36,032 nt of DNA. It comes from JAAZLS01 sp964585925. Lineage in GTDB: Bacteria > Bacillota > Dethiobacteria > DTU022. This document shows positions 7,623 through 15,036 of this stretch, piece by piece. Within the stretch, counting starts at the first letter, position 1. Every line of letters begins with the position of its first letter. The DNA lies in the NCBI GenBank assembly GCA_964585925.1, contig CAZPFS010000021.1, positions 1-36,032 on the forward strand. The letters are read 5' to 3'. The notes under the pieces are model-generated. The model was not told the DNA's origin. It saw only the letters and a program-made list of their open reading frames with translations, and searched no databases. A program made the translations under genes and the position numbers.

Positions 7623-9453
7623 GAATTTTTTCTCCTCCGGTGATGGCTTCAAACGGGCATTCTTCCACACATTGCCGGCAATCGGTACATTTGGCCGGAT
7701 CTATCCGGTATATGGCGCCTTTTTCTCCGGCAATGGCTGCCGCGGGGCAGATCCGGGCACACAACCCGCAGGATCTGCATTTTTCCGGGTTTATCCGGGG
7801 ACGGGTCAGACGAGTACAAGCTCCGGCCGGGCAGCAGCGTTCCCTGATATGGGCCAGGTATTCGGATTTGAAATAGCGCAGGGTGCTTGACACCGGATTG
7901 GGAGCGGATCTGCCCAGCCCGCACAGGGAGGTGTTTTTTATAAGTTGTCCCCAGTACTCCAGCCTTTTTAGATCATCTTCCTGTCCCTCGCCGCGGGTAA
8001 TGCGGGTTAAAATTTCCAGCAGGCGCTTGGTGCCGATCCGGCAGGGGGTGCATTTGCCGCAGGATTCGTCCTGGGTAAAATCCAGATAGTAGCGTGCAAT
8101 ATCCACCATGCAGGTGTCCTCATCCATGATGATCAGGCCCCCGGAACCGATCATGGAGCCTATTTCCAGCAGGTGATCGTAGTCCAGGGGAATGTCCAGA
8201 TGTTCCCTTCCCAGACAGCCTCCGGAGGGCCCGCCGGTCTGGGCTGCCTTGAAGGCTTTGTTGCCCGGAATACCGCCGCCGATCTCGTAGATAATTTCCC
8301 GTAAGGTGGTGCCCAGAGGAACCTCTACCAGGCCGGTATGGCGCACCTTTCCGGCCAGGGCAAACACCTTGGTCCCCCTGCTGCCGGCGGTGCCGATTTC
8401 TGTAAACCGTCCGGCTCCATGAAGTAAAATCAGCGGTATATTGGCCAGGGTCTCCACATTGTTGATCAATGTAGGCTGGTTCCACAGCCCCCGCTCCGCA
8501 GGGAAAGGAGGCTTGAACTCGGGATCCCCCCGTGAACCCTGAATTGACGAGATGAGGGCGGTTTCTTCTCCGCAAACAAACGCGCCGGCCCCGGTGCGGA
8601 TCTCCACCTCGAAATTAAAGCCCGACTGCAGGATATTATCGCCCAAAAAATTGTTTTCCCTGGCCTGATCTACAGCCAGCCTGGATCGTTTAACCGCCAG
8701 CGGATATTCCGACCGCACATAGATAAATCCCTGTCCGGCCCCGGTAGCATAGCCGGCGATGATCATTCCTTCCAGTATGCTGTGGGGATCGCCCTCCAGG
8801 ATACTGCGATCCATAAACGCGCCGGGATCTCCTTCATCGGCATTGCAGATTACGTACTTTTGTTCACCGGGCGAACGGTGGACCTGTTCCCACTTTGAGC
8901 CTGTGGGGAAGCCGCCGCCACCTCTCCCCCGCAACTCCGAAAGTTTTACCTGCTCAATCACCTGTTCTGGGATCATCTCGGCCAGCACCCTAGACAAAGC
9001 GGCATACCCCCGGTACTTCATGTAATCCTCGATATCAGTTCCGATTATTCCGCAATTCCGAAGCACCAGCCGGGATTGTCTCCGGTAGAAGGGCATTTCT
9101 TCCTTGCGGCGCTGCTCATTGCCGGTATGGGGATCTCGATCCAGGAGACGTTCAACAATCTTTCCGTTGATTATATGTTCCCGGATAATTTCCCGGGCCT
9201 GGTCGGGGTCGAGTTTGCGGTAAATGATTCCCTCCGGGTAGATGATTATACTGGGGCCTTGGCTGCAGTTACCGATACAGCCCACTTCTTTTATTTCTAT
9301 TTGCAGATGGTTTTCAGTCAGCACATCCAATATGGCTTCCTTTACGGCGCGGCACCCCATCGAAATACAGGGAGTACCCCCACAGAGCAAGATGGAATGT
9401 TTTTTCCCGGACGAAACGCGTTCCCGTGCCAGTTCCTCCCACAGGGCACTCAC
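7603..9453 (-). CDS. hydB: NAD-linked [FeFe]-hydrogenase diaphorase subunit HydB (NuoF-like)
   Basis: NADH/FMN subunit passing electrons between NAD(H), ferredoxin and HydA. Domains in order: a thioredoxin-like [2Fe-2S] domain (LCGGTPCISMGC and GCIGNCSQGP), the NuoF core with the FMN/NADH loops GRGGGGFPTGSKWE and CNADEGDPGAFMDR, the SLBB segment, the NuoF [4Fe-4S] motif CGKCTPCRIGTKRL, and a C-terminal ferredoxin domain with two CxxCxxCxxxC motifs (CRSCGLCARICP, CTDCRQCVEECP). This is the full HydB layout of bifurcating hydrogenases, which differ from complex I NuoF by both added ends. GTG at 9453 is preferred because AAAGGAG lies 10-16 bases upstream; a GTG seven codons earlier (9474) has no ribosome site. 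It lies between hydC (gap about 127 bases) and hydA (overlap 20 bases). Confidence 0.95.
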   Translation of the reverse strand: MSALWEELARERVSSGKKHSILLCGGTPCISMGCRAVKEAILDVLTENHLQIEIKEVGCIGNCSQGPSIIIYPEGIIYRKLDPDQAREIIREHIINGKIVERLLDRDPHTGNEQRRKEEMPFYRRQSRLVLRNCGIIGTDIEDYMKYRGYAALSRVLAEMIPEQVIEQVKLSELRGRGGGGFPTGSKWEQVHRSPGEQKYVICNADEGDPGAFMDRSILEGDPHSILEGMIIAGYATGAGQGFIYVRSEYPLAVKRSRLAVDQARENNFLGDNILQSGFNFEVEIRTGAGAFVCGEETALISSIQGSRGDPEFKPPFPAERGLWNQPTLINNVETLANIPLILLHGAGRFTEIGTAGSRGTKVFALAGKVRHTGLVEVPLGTTLREIIYEIGGGIPGNKAFKAAQTGGPSGGCLGREHLDIPLDYDHLLEIGSMIGSGGLIIMDEDTCMVDIARYYLDFTQDESCGKCTPCRIGTKRLLEILTRITRGEGQEDDLKRLEYWGQLIKNTSLCGLGRSAPNPVSSTLRYFKSEYLAHIRERCCPAGACTRLTRPRINPEKCRSCGLCARICPAAAIAGEKGAIYRIDPAKCTDCRQCVEECPFEAITGGEKIHAGTLD

Positions 9454-9580
9454 TGGAAACAACTCCTTTATCACAATTTGAAAGCGCCAGTAAATGTTGG
9501 TCTTGATCGCCCGTAAACAGCCTGCCCGGCTTAAGACTCAATTAATTGGGTGATTCATTGACCGGGGATATATCCCGGGA

Positions 9581-10108
9581 TTATTTACTTTGTTCAGGGT
9601 AGCAGCCGGAAACGTCGGGGCCGCCCTGCCGGGACAGCTCATCCAGAAGAGGGTCAATCTTTTCTAAGGTAAACTCTCCATACAACTCTTCTCCAATCTT
9701 GAGCACCGGGGCGGCGCTGCAAGCTCCTACACAGCGGGTGGTAGCCAGGCTGAACCGTCCGTCTGCCGATACCCGGCCCGGCTCCAGATCGAGTCTGTCT
9801 TTTAGTTCCTCCAACAATCTCTGGCTGCCTTTTACATAGCAGGCGGTGCCGGTACATATTTCCAAGCGGTTCCGGCCGACCGGTACGGTTGTAAACTGAG
9901 AGTAAAAACTAACCACGCTGTATATTTCGGCCAGGGGGATAGACAGTTCATTGGCAATACAGATCAGTGCCTCCCGGGGGAGAAATCCAAGTATATCCTG
10001 AGTTTCCTGAAGCAGGGGGATCAAAGCCCCTCTTTTTCCCCGGTAGCGTTCCAGAACAGGCAGCAGATTGGTCTTCAATTCCCGGTCCCGTGCGGATCTG
10101 ACAGTCAC
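9581..10108 (-). CDS. hydC: NAD-linked [FeFe]-hydrogenase subunit HydC (NuoE-like)
   Basis: Thioredoxin-fold [2Fe-2S] protein of 175 aa. The N-terminal helical half (LIPLLQETQDILGFLPREALICIANELSIPLAEIYSVVSFYSQF) and the cluster ligands CTGTACYVKG and TTRCVGACSAAPVLKI match NuoE/HydC: C-x4-C then C-x3-C. It is the first gene of the minus-strand hydCBA operon. The start is GTG 10108 with a modest GGTGATGAG ahead of it. The roughly 127-base gap to hydB contains no other gene and no evident terminator. In electron-bifurcating hydrogenases HydC supports electron transfer next to the HydB flavin; direct partner contacts here are assumed from the family. Confidence 0.94.
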   Translation of the reverse strand: MTVRSARDRELKTNLLPVLERYRGKRGALIPLLQETQDILGFLPREALICIANELSIPLAEIYSVVSFYSQFTTVPVGRNRLEICTGTACYVKGSQRLLEELKDRLDLEPGRVSADGRFSLATTRCVGACSAAPVLKIGEELYGEFTLEKIDPLLDELSRQGGPDVSGCYPEQSK

Positions 10109-10123
10109 AACTCATCACCATAT

Positions 10124-10152
10124 ATCATATAATCAGGAATTTGGTGGGACAA
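10124..10152 (-). promoter_or_regulatory. Candidate promoter of hydCBA
   Basis: Reading the minus strand, TTGTCC (complement of 10147-10152) and TATGAT (complement of 10124-10129) are exactly 17 bases apart. Transcription would begin near 10117, leaving a leader of only about nine bases before the GTG of hydC, so a start elsewhere is possible. Confidence 0.4.
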
Positions 10153-10252
10153 CATTAGCCTGTTACCGACAACCAGGAACATACATGGGAAATATACCCG
10201 GGTCTATTTTTATTCCGAGATGAATAAGGTGTACAGGGAATATATATATCGT

Positions 10253-10290
10253 CCCGGCGGCACTTTCCATTGGGTGGAAATGATGCCGGG
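10253..10290 (+). promoter_or_regulatory. Two-tier hairpin in the leader of the ECF S-component gene
   Basis: CCCGGC (10253-10258) pairs with GCCGGG (10285-10290), and inside it TTTCCA (10264-10269) pairs with TGGAAA (10275-10280), separated by a small internal loop. It lies 37 bases before the ATG of the transporter gene. S-component genes often have ligand-responsive leaders, but this does not match a riboswitch consensus I know, and there is no U-tract. Confidence 0.4.
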
Positions 10291-10326
10291 GTCAATCTTA
10301 CGAGAACCAATAAAGGGGTGAATATA

Positions 10327-10830
10327 ATGCGATCTGCCAATTCGATACGTCTGCTGGTACGGATGGCTCTGCTGCTGGCAATAACTCTGGCCGTTCAGGT
10401 ACTGCGTCTGCCCACACCGGTAACCGGTCCGCTGGTTAACATGATGTTGATTCTGTCTGCAGCCGTGGTGGGGACCGCGGGGGGAGTGCTGATCGGGCTA
10501 TTGACTCCCTGGGTTGCCTTGTTGCTGGGAATACTACCGCCGGCATTGGCTCCGGCAGTGCCCTTCATTATGGCCGGCAATGCTTTCTACTGTCTGTTTT
10601 TCGGTCTGTTGAACAGGAGGTTTAAAGGCTCTGATCTGGTGGGGGTGGGCGCGGGCTCTCTAATCAAATTTGGCCTGATTGCAGCCCCGGCAACCTACCT
10701 GCTTCGGCTTCCCCCGCCACTGGTGCAAGTTTTGCTGGCCCCGCAGTTGATCAATGCCCTGATCGGCGGTGTAGCCGCTCTGCTCTTGATCCGACCTCTG
10801 CGCCAGGCCCTGAGCAACCGAAAAAGTTGA
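10327..10830 (+). CDS. ECF transporter S component (vitamin/metabolite uptake)
   Basis: Very hydrophobic 167-aa membrane protein with about five to six predicted helices (LVRMALLLAITLAVQVLRLP, LVNMMLILSAAVVGTAGGVLIGLLTPWVALLLGI, PAVPFIMAGNAFYCLFFGLL, LIKFGLIAAPATYLL, LINALIGGVAALLLI). The pattern, with a Gly-rich helix leading into LLTPW and a short basic loop, fits substrate-binding S components of energy-coupling factor transporters. AAAGGGGTG at 10312-10320 sets ATG 10327; upstream in-frame codons belong to the leader. No EcfA or EcfT is near, so it would use a shared module. It is divergent from hydCBA; whether it imports something for hydrogenase-related metabolism is unknown, as is the substrate. 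Confidence 0.8.
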   Translation: MRSANSIRLLVRMALLLAITLAVQVLRLPTPVTGPLVNMMLILSAAVVGTAGGVLIGLLTPWVALLLGILPPALAPAVPFIMAGNAFYCLFFGLLNRRFKGSDLVGVGAGSLIKFGLIAAPATYLLRLPPPLVQVLLAPQLINALIGGVAALLLIRPLRQALSNRKS

Positions 10831-10834
10831 CTTG

Positions 10835-10939
10835 TGACACGGGGGGGGAGTACTGCCACTCATTTCTACAAAAATGGCAAAATCTTGTTGCCCATATACA
10901 GTGTGTCTTTCTGGAGACAGTGAAAAAGTTCCCGTGTCA
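10835..10939. repeat. 105-bp element with 9-bp terminal inverted repeats (REP/MITE-like)
   Basis: TGACACGGG (10835-10843) and its complement CCCGTGTCA (10931-10939) bound a 105-bp stretch with internal short palindromes (for example TGCCA/TGGCA). TGACACGGG ends resemble REP-type palindromes scattered in Firmicutes intergenic regions. The element touches the end of the ECF gene (stop 10830) and contains the stop codon of the convergent deacetylase gene at 10937-10939. Confidence 0.6.
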
Positions 10940-12091
10940 GGAGTTCAGACCGTTGGCATCGATGATCTGCTGCACACTCACCCCGTATTTTTTAGAAATG
11001 CTGTAAAGGGTTTCACCCTTTACAACCATGTGCACGGTCCGGCTAAAATTGGGGGCAGGCAACATTTTGTCCACCGTGTTGAAGGTGTAGCCTTTATCTC
11101 TGAGCCCGGTGATGATCCGCGGCAGGGCCTGCACGGTCTTCGGCCCGCCCACATGCATCAGCATGATGGCGTTGGGCTCCACATTGTCCAGCACTCGGTT
11201 GACCACATAATCAACGGTAATCGTTTTCCCGTTGAGCTCGTCGGCCCAGTCATGGGTGTCCACGGTCCACATGATACTGTAGGGATAACCCTCCTGGCCC
11301 AAAATATCCAGCATCAACTGGTTATATTCCCCGAAAGGCGGGCGAAAAAGATAGGGCCGCACTCCGGTCGTGCTTTGAATAATTTCCGTAGACTCGCGCA
11401 TTTCCTGACGGATCTGATCGGCGTTCAACCCCTTCATGTGGGGGTGGGTCAGGGAGTGATTGCCTATGGTATGGCCCCGGGAGGCAATTTCCCAGGCCAG
11501 ATCGGGATGCTCTTTTACCCAGAGAGCCCGCGGAAAAAATGTGGCGGTAACCCCGTACTGATCCAGGGTATCCAGCAATGAGATGGTCTGATCAAAAAGC
11601 CAGCCCGAATCAAAAGTCAGGGCAACTTGCTTGGTCCCCGGAGAGAGGGTGCCCTTGCCGATTATCTGGGAGGCGCTGTTTCCGACCGCCTCCCCGGGAA
11701 CGGGAATTACCAGCGATTGGCCCACAAAAATCACAGGGGTGGCGGCCGGTGGGATTGAGTCGCCGGCGGGAGGATCTGGCGGACGACTGCCGGGCTGTTC
11801 CGTAGGATCCTTATCTGGTTGGGGATCCTCCGGGCTTTGGCCGGGAGGGTCGGGATCGCCGGGATTTTCCGGGGTTGGATCAGCTGGATCAATATCTCGA
11901 TCTGCGGGGTCCTTCGGTAAATTTTCCGGCGGGGGTGCCGGTTCGGCAAGATGAAAGATCGTCTGCATAAGGTTGCAGGCGCCAAGCCCCAAAGCTCCCC
12001 TTGAAGCCGCATAGCCGGTTGCGGCCGCTGCCAGGAGAAGAATAACGATCACCATCCAGATTTTCCTTTGGCCCCTCTTTTTTCTGGCCAT
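10937..12091 (-). CDS. Exported polysaccharide deacetylase with a shortened C-terminal LysM
   Basis: Cell-wall enzyme of 384 aa expected to N-deacetylate peptidoglycan sugars outside the membrane. The chosen ATG (12091) follows AGGGGTGAG and is succeeded by basic residues and one membrane helix (IWMVIVILLLAAAATGYAA). A long Pro/Asp-rich linker (about residues 45-120) precedes the NodB domain: TFDSGW (motif 1, with Ser replacing the second Asp of TFDDG), HSLTHPH (metal histidines), RPPFGEYN, DTHDW and LMHVGG. The PdaA subgroup also varies at motif 1. The C-terminus has the first part of a LysM (VVKGETLYSISKKYGVSVQQIIDANGLNS) but stops before the usual last strand, exactly where a repeat element begins. 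It is convergent with the ECF gene. Confidence 0.88.
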   Translation of the reverse strand: MARKKRGQRKIWMVIVILLLAAAATGYAASRGALGLGACNLMQTIFHLAEPAPPPENLPKDPADRDIDPADPTPENPGDPDPPGQSPEDPQPDKDPTEQPGSRPPDPPAGDSIPPAATPVIFVGQSLVIPVPGEAVGNSASQIIGKGTLSPGTKQVALTFDSGWLFDQTISLLDTLDQYGVTATFFPRALWVKEHPDLAWEIASRGHTIGNHSLTHPHMKGLNADQIRQEMRESTEIIQSTTGVRPYLFRPPFGEYNQLMLDILGQEGYPYSIMWTVDTHDWADELNGKTITVDYVVNRVLDNVEPNAIMLMHVGGPKTVQALPRIITGLRDKGYTFNTVDKMLPAPNFSRTVHMVVKGETLYSISKKYGVSVQQIIDANGLNS

Positions 12092-12195
12092 AAACTCACC
12101 CCTTAGGTTATGTAACCACATTCTATCATAAGGCTATCCCCTGTTCATCCGGGATTTTTTGGCGGTGCCGGGGAGCAGAGAAATGCCCGATGCTT

Positions 12196-12423
12196 TTATG
12201 TCCGAAGAGCCGGCGGTCCTGTTACAGCACCAACTTTTATTGTAATTGGAACCAGGCCGGACGAATAGTTGCCGTACCTTAGTTTTTGCAGTATTCGGCG
12301 CAGCTCTATAAATTCGCGATTGGCACTTTTCATTGCTTCCCGTAACTCGATATTCTGGTGTTGGTCGGTTTGTCCATGATCAATAAATTGACCTGGCGGG
12401 CCATCGCTTAGTCGATCTCCCAA
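12196..12423 (-). CDS. Possible small hypothetical protein
   Basis: A 75-codon minus-strand reading frame starting at TTG 12423 encodes a charged helix-forming segment (NIELREAMKSANREFIELRRILQKLRYGNYSSG) and a short hydrophobic end (LVPITIKVGAVTGPP). An internal ATG before KSANREF has GGGAAG just upstream and would give about 45 aa. It sits between the deacetylase and chemoreceptor genes in the only sizeable non-coding gap of this area (12092-12522). I do not recognise the family; amino-acid composition is plausible for a real protein but the start signal is weak. If this frame is not coding, the gap holds nothing else I can name. Confidence 0.3.
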   Translation of the reverse strand: MGDRLSDGPPGQFIDHGQTDQHQNIELREAMKSANREFIELRRILQKLRYGNYSSGLVPITIKVGAVTGPPALRT

Positions 12424-12522
12424 GGCCCCGGCAGGTGTGCCGGTATTTATAACTATGAGGAACTGCCGATAAAGGTATTGGGTGTACCGTTTTTCCGGCG
12501 CTTGGAAAAGGGGGGGATACTA

Positions 12523-14163
12523 TTGATTTTTGGCAAGGATCAGGAGATATTTGGCACAGTCTACAGGTTGCTGTCGGAGGGCGAATCGAAAGTCCGGTCT
12601 TTGGTCAGGGAGCTCTACATGATCATCAATTTATGTGGGGCCTTTTCAACGACTACTAACAAGGTTATTGTTGCTGAGATGGAGGAATTTGAACATTCCC
12701 TGAACAAAGCGCGACAGGAAGTTAACGAAGTGTTGCAACATGCCGATCATATTATTGCCGGTTCATCAAAGTTAGAGGAAATTGTGGAATTGACATCTTG
12801 TAAAACCAAAAAAAGTATTGCTACCGTAGAGGAGGTGGTGGGCTCTATTGATGATATGGAAGGTTCGTTTCAACAGGTCAATATTTTGTTTGCCGAGCTG
12901 CAAACCGCCACCCGGCAGGTGGTGGAAGGTGTGTCGAGTATTGACAAGATTGCCTCTCAAACCAATCTGCTGTCACTAAATGCAGCCATTGAAGCGGCCA
13001 AGGCCGGGGAACATGGACGGGGCTTCGCCGTGGTGGCGGGGGAAATAAAGACCCTGGCTGATGCCAGCAGGCAGATTACCCGTCAGATCGGATCTCTGTT
13101 GAAAAACCTGGATCAAAGGATGGAGCAGGCCACGGAGGCGATAGCAGAATTTCGGGACAAGAAAGACGTAGCTACGGTGAAAATTACAGAAGAGGAACGG
13201 GATCTCAAACAAACCATGAAAGAGCTTGTGGGTGCCGGCCGGGGGCTGAATGAAATAGCCGACCTGGTGGAAAAACAATCCCTGTCCACCAAGCAACTGT
13301 TGGATTTTGTATCGGAGGCTGCCGGACGGGTGGATGCAGTGATCCACCGCTCCAAGGGCATTGATGTTGGGCTGGATCAGGTCGCGGATCGTTCCCGCTT
13401 GCTGAATGATTTTTGCGCTTCTCAATTCAAAGCGGTGATGGGCCTTCAAAACTACCCCCCGGTAAGAAAAATTGCTCGCCTGGGTCAAGAGATCCTGGTG
13501 GCTCACGACGACTCGCATGCTCCCTGGGCATATGTAGAAGGCGGGGAATCAAGAGGTATAAGCGTGGAAGTATTCAAACAGATTGCCCAAATGCTGGGGC
13601 TTTCCTTCAAGTTGTTCGGCGCCACCTGGGCTAATATTTTTCCTCTGCTGGCGGAGGGACAAATCCAGTTGATTTTAAATGCCGGCTGGCCCAACAAGTA
13701 TTTTGACAATTTTCCGGTTATTGCCTCCCATCCCTATGCTAAGTTTAGAACCTGCCTGTTTTCAAGGGATGCCGGCAAAGAGGTAAGGTTGGCCGATCTG
13801 AAGGGGAAAAGAATTGGCGTCCAACATGCCGGTCTGGCGGTAGCCCAACTGGAGCAGGCCGGAGCGGTTACCGAAGAATATGACAATGATTCTTTGAGTT
13901 TTTTGAACCATTTCTGGGGAAAGACGGAGGCGGTGCTGGCGGAGATAGCGGTAGGGCAGAGCCTGAGCCGTAATTATTTTCAAGGAAGCTTTCAAGTGGC
14001 CAGCGAGACAGTCGGGGAGATGGAAGTGGTGATTCTATCCCATAAAAATAACCGGAATCTGATCCATAATTTAAACACCGCTATAAAACAGTTGCATTCT
14101 TCCGCAGTTATAGATAACATCTTAACCAAGTATATGGGGGGGTCCGTGGAAAACGGATCTTGA
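12523..14163 (+). CDS. Soluble methyl-accepting chemotaxis-type protein with C-terminal solute-binding domain
   Basis: About 546 aa from TTG 12523, which has AAAGGGGGGG six to seven bases upstream; an earlier in-frame TTG at 12478 is less well placed. The N-terminal half is a long coiled coil around the conserved chemoreceptor hairpin tip IDKIASQTNLLSLNAAIEAAKAGEHGRGFAVVAGEIKTLAD (shown in shortened form by the core SLNAAIEAAKAGEHGRGF), which docks CheA/CheW. From about residue 324 the sequence becomes a family 3 solute-binding fold (GISVEVFKQIAQMLGLSF, LLAEGQIQLILNAGWPNKYF, LADLKGKRIGVQHAGLAVAQL, the last resembling the DLKGKxVGV hinge motif). No signal peptide or transmembrane helix is evident, so both halves should be cytoplasmic. 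It is flanked by a TtcA-like gene 40 bases downstream. Ligand unknown; amino-acid-like compounds are typical of the family. Confidence 0.82.
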   Translation: MIFGKDQEIFGTVYRLLSEGESKVRSLVRELYMIINLCGAFSTTTNKVIVAEMEEFEHSLNKARQEVNEVLQHADHIIAGSSKLEEIVELTSCKTKKSIATVEEVVGSIDDMEGSFQQVNILFAELQTATRQVVEGVSSIDKIASQTNLLSLNAAIEAAKAGEHGRGFAVVAGEIKTLADASRQITRQIGSLLKNLDQRMEQATEAIAEFRDKKDVATVKITEEERDLKQTMKELVGAGRGLNEIADLVEKQSLSTKQLLDFVSEAAGRVDAVIHRSKGIDVGLDQVADRSRLLNDFCASQFKAVMGLQNYPPVRKIARLGQEILVAHDDSHAPWAYVEGGESRGISVEVFKQIAQMLGLSFKLFGATWANIFPLLAEGQIQLILNAGWPNKYFDNFPVIASHPYAKFRTCLFSRDAGKEVRLADLKGKRIGVQHAGLAVAQLEQAGAVTEEYDNDSLSFLNHFWGKTEAVLAEIAVGQSLSRNYFQGSFQVASETVGEMEVVILSHKNNRNLIHNLNTAIKQLHSSAVIDNILTKYMGGSVENGS

Positions 14164-14203
14164 TAATCAAACCCTTTTTTTATAAACAAAGGTGGCAGGC
14201 GGT

Positions 14204-14929
14204 TTGCATAGAAGTGATGGCAAATGGTTTCTTACCAGATTCAAGAAAACCATTTACCGCTACAAGATGATCTCCTGTGGGGATTCGGTGATTGTTGGTT
14301 ACTCTGGAGGGCAGGACAGCAGCGTACTGCTCTATCTGTTAAATTGGTTCCGCCGCGTTTCCCCGGTGCCGTTCAACCTACAGGCAGTGTATATAGATCT
14401 TGGCCGGGATACAGATCTCTCACCCCTGTATGAACTGACCGGTGCTCTGCATGTTCCTTTGAAGATTGAGCGGACCGCCATTGCCCGAATTGTGTTTGAG
14501 CGTAGAAAGGAAAAAAACCCCTGCAGCCTATGTGCCAATTTGAGGCGGGGAGCATTAAACCAAGCCGCGCTGGGGTTGGGAAGCCGCAAGGTGGCCCTGG
14601 GACACCACCTTGATGATGCCATTGAAACATTTTTTCTTAATCTAATCTATACCGGCCGGATGGGTACCTTTAAACCCTCCGTATTTTTGGATCGCACCGG
14701 GATAACCACTATCAGGCCATTAATTCAACTTCCAGGAGAAACAGTAGCCGCTCTGGCCCGGCGGGAACAGTTGCCGGTTTTGATAAATCCTTGCCCGGTC
14801 AGCGGCCATACCTGCCGCCGGGAGATGAAAGATCTGGTGGCCGGTATATCCCGCCGTTATTCTGGATTTCACAATAAATTTCGAACAGCTTTGTCAAATT
14901 CCGACTTGTGGCAGGATAATAATATTTAA
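14204..14929 (+). CDS. ttcA: TtcA-like tRNA 2-thiocytidine synthetase (PP-loop ATPase)
   Basis: N-type ATP pyrophosphatase of about 242 aa predicted to thiolate cytidine-32 of tRNA using an Fe-S cluster. Seen: the PP-loop VGYSGGQDSSVLLYLL, the CxxC pair CSLCANLRRG with a further conserved Cys in INPCPVSGHTCRREMKDL, and the ALGHHLDDAIETFFLNLIYTG block. These positions are those of TtcA rather than TilS (no lysidine-specific C-terminal domains) or LarE. TTG 14204 is favoured because AAAGGTGG lies eight bases upstream; GTG 14192 overlaps that ribosome site. It follows the chemoreceptor gene by 40 bases and may be co-transcribed. A related TtuA/CTU1-type thiolase cannot be fully excluded. Confidence 0.8.
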   Translation: MHRSDGKWFLTRFKKTIYRYKMISCGDSVIVGYSGGQDSSVLLYLLNWFRRVSPVPFNLQAVYIDLGRDTDLSPLYELTGALHVPLKIERTAIARIVFERRKEKNPCSLCANLRRGALNQAALGLGSRKVALGHHLDDAIETFFLNLIYTGRMGTFKPSVFLDRTGITTIRPLIQLPGETVAALARREQLPVLINPCPVSGHTCRREMKDLVAGISRRYSGFHNKFRTALSNSDLWQDNNI

Positions 14930-14966
14930 AACTTCTGTTACAATTATTAAAAGACGGAAGAGGATA

Positions 14967-15002
14967 AAAACTCCCCATGTCGAATATAATCTGAGGAGTT
15001 TT
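14967..15002 (+). terminator. Terminator-like hairpin before the hdr operon
   Basis: AAAACTCC (14967-14974) and GGAGTTTT (14995-15002) form an 8-bp stem with a 20-base loop, then an AT-rich tail. It ends the TtcA unit and precedes the GGGAGGTG ribosome site of hdrB; because it lies only 35 bases before hdrB it could alternatively be a leader structure. Confidence 0.5.
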
Positions 15003-15036
15003 AATATTTATATTTCCGTTAAGGGAGGTGTCCTGA

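Noticed and set aside
10874..11581. 235-codon plus-strand frame opposite the deacetylase
   Set aside because: The minus-strand NodB motifs are decisive; this frame has no family features.
14192..14929. LarE (sulfurtransferase of nickel-pincer synthesis) as identity of the PP-loop gene
   Set aside because: The CSLCANLRRG pair and GHHLDDAIETFFLNL block match TtcA; LarE has a different PP-loop context and lacks these.
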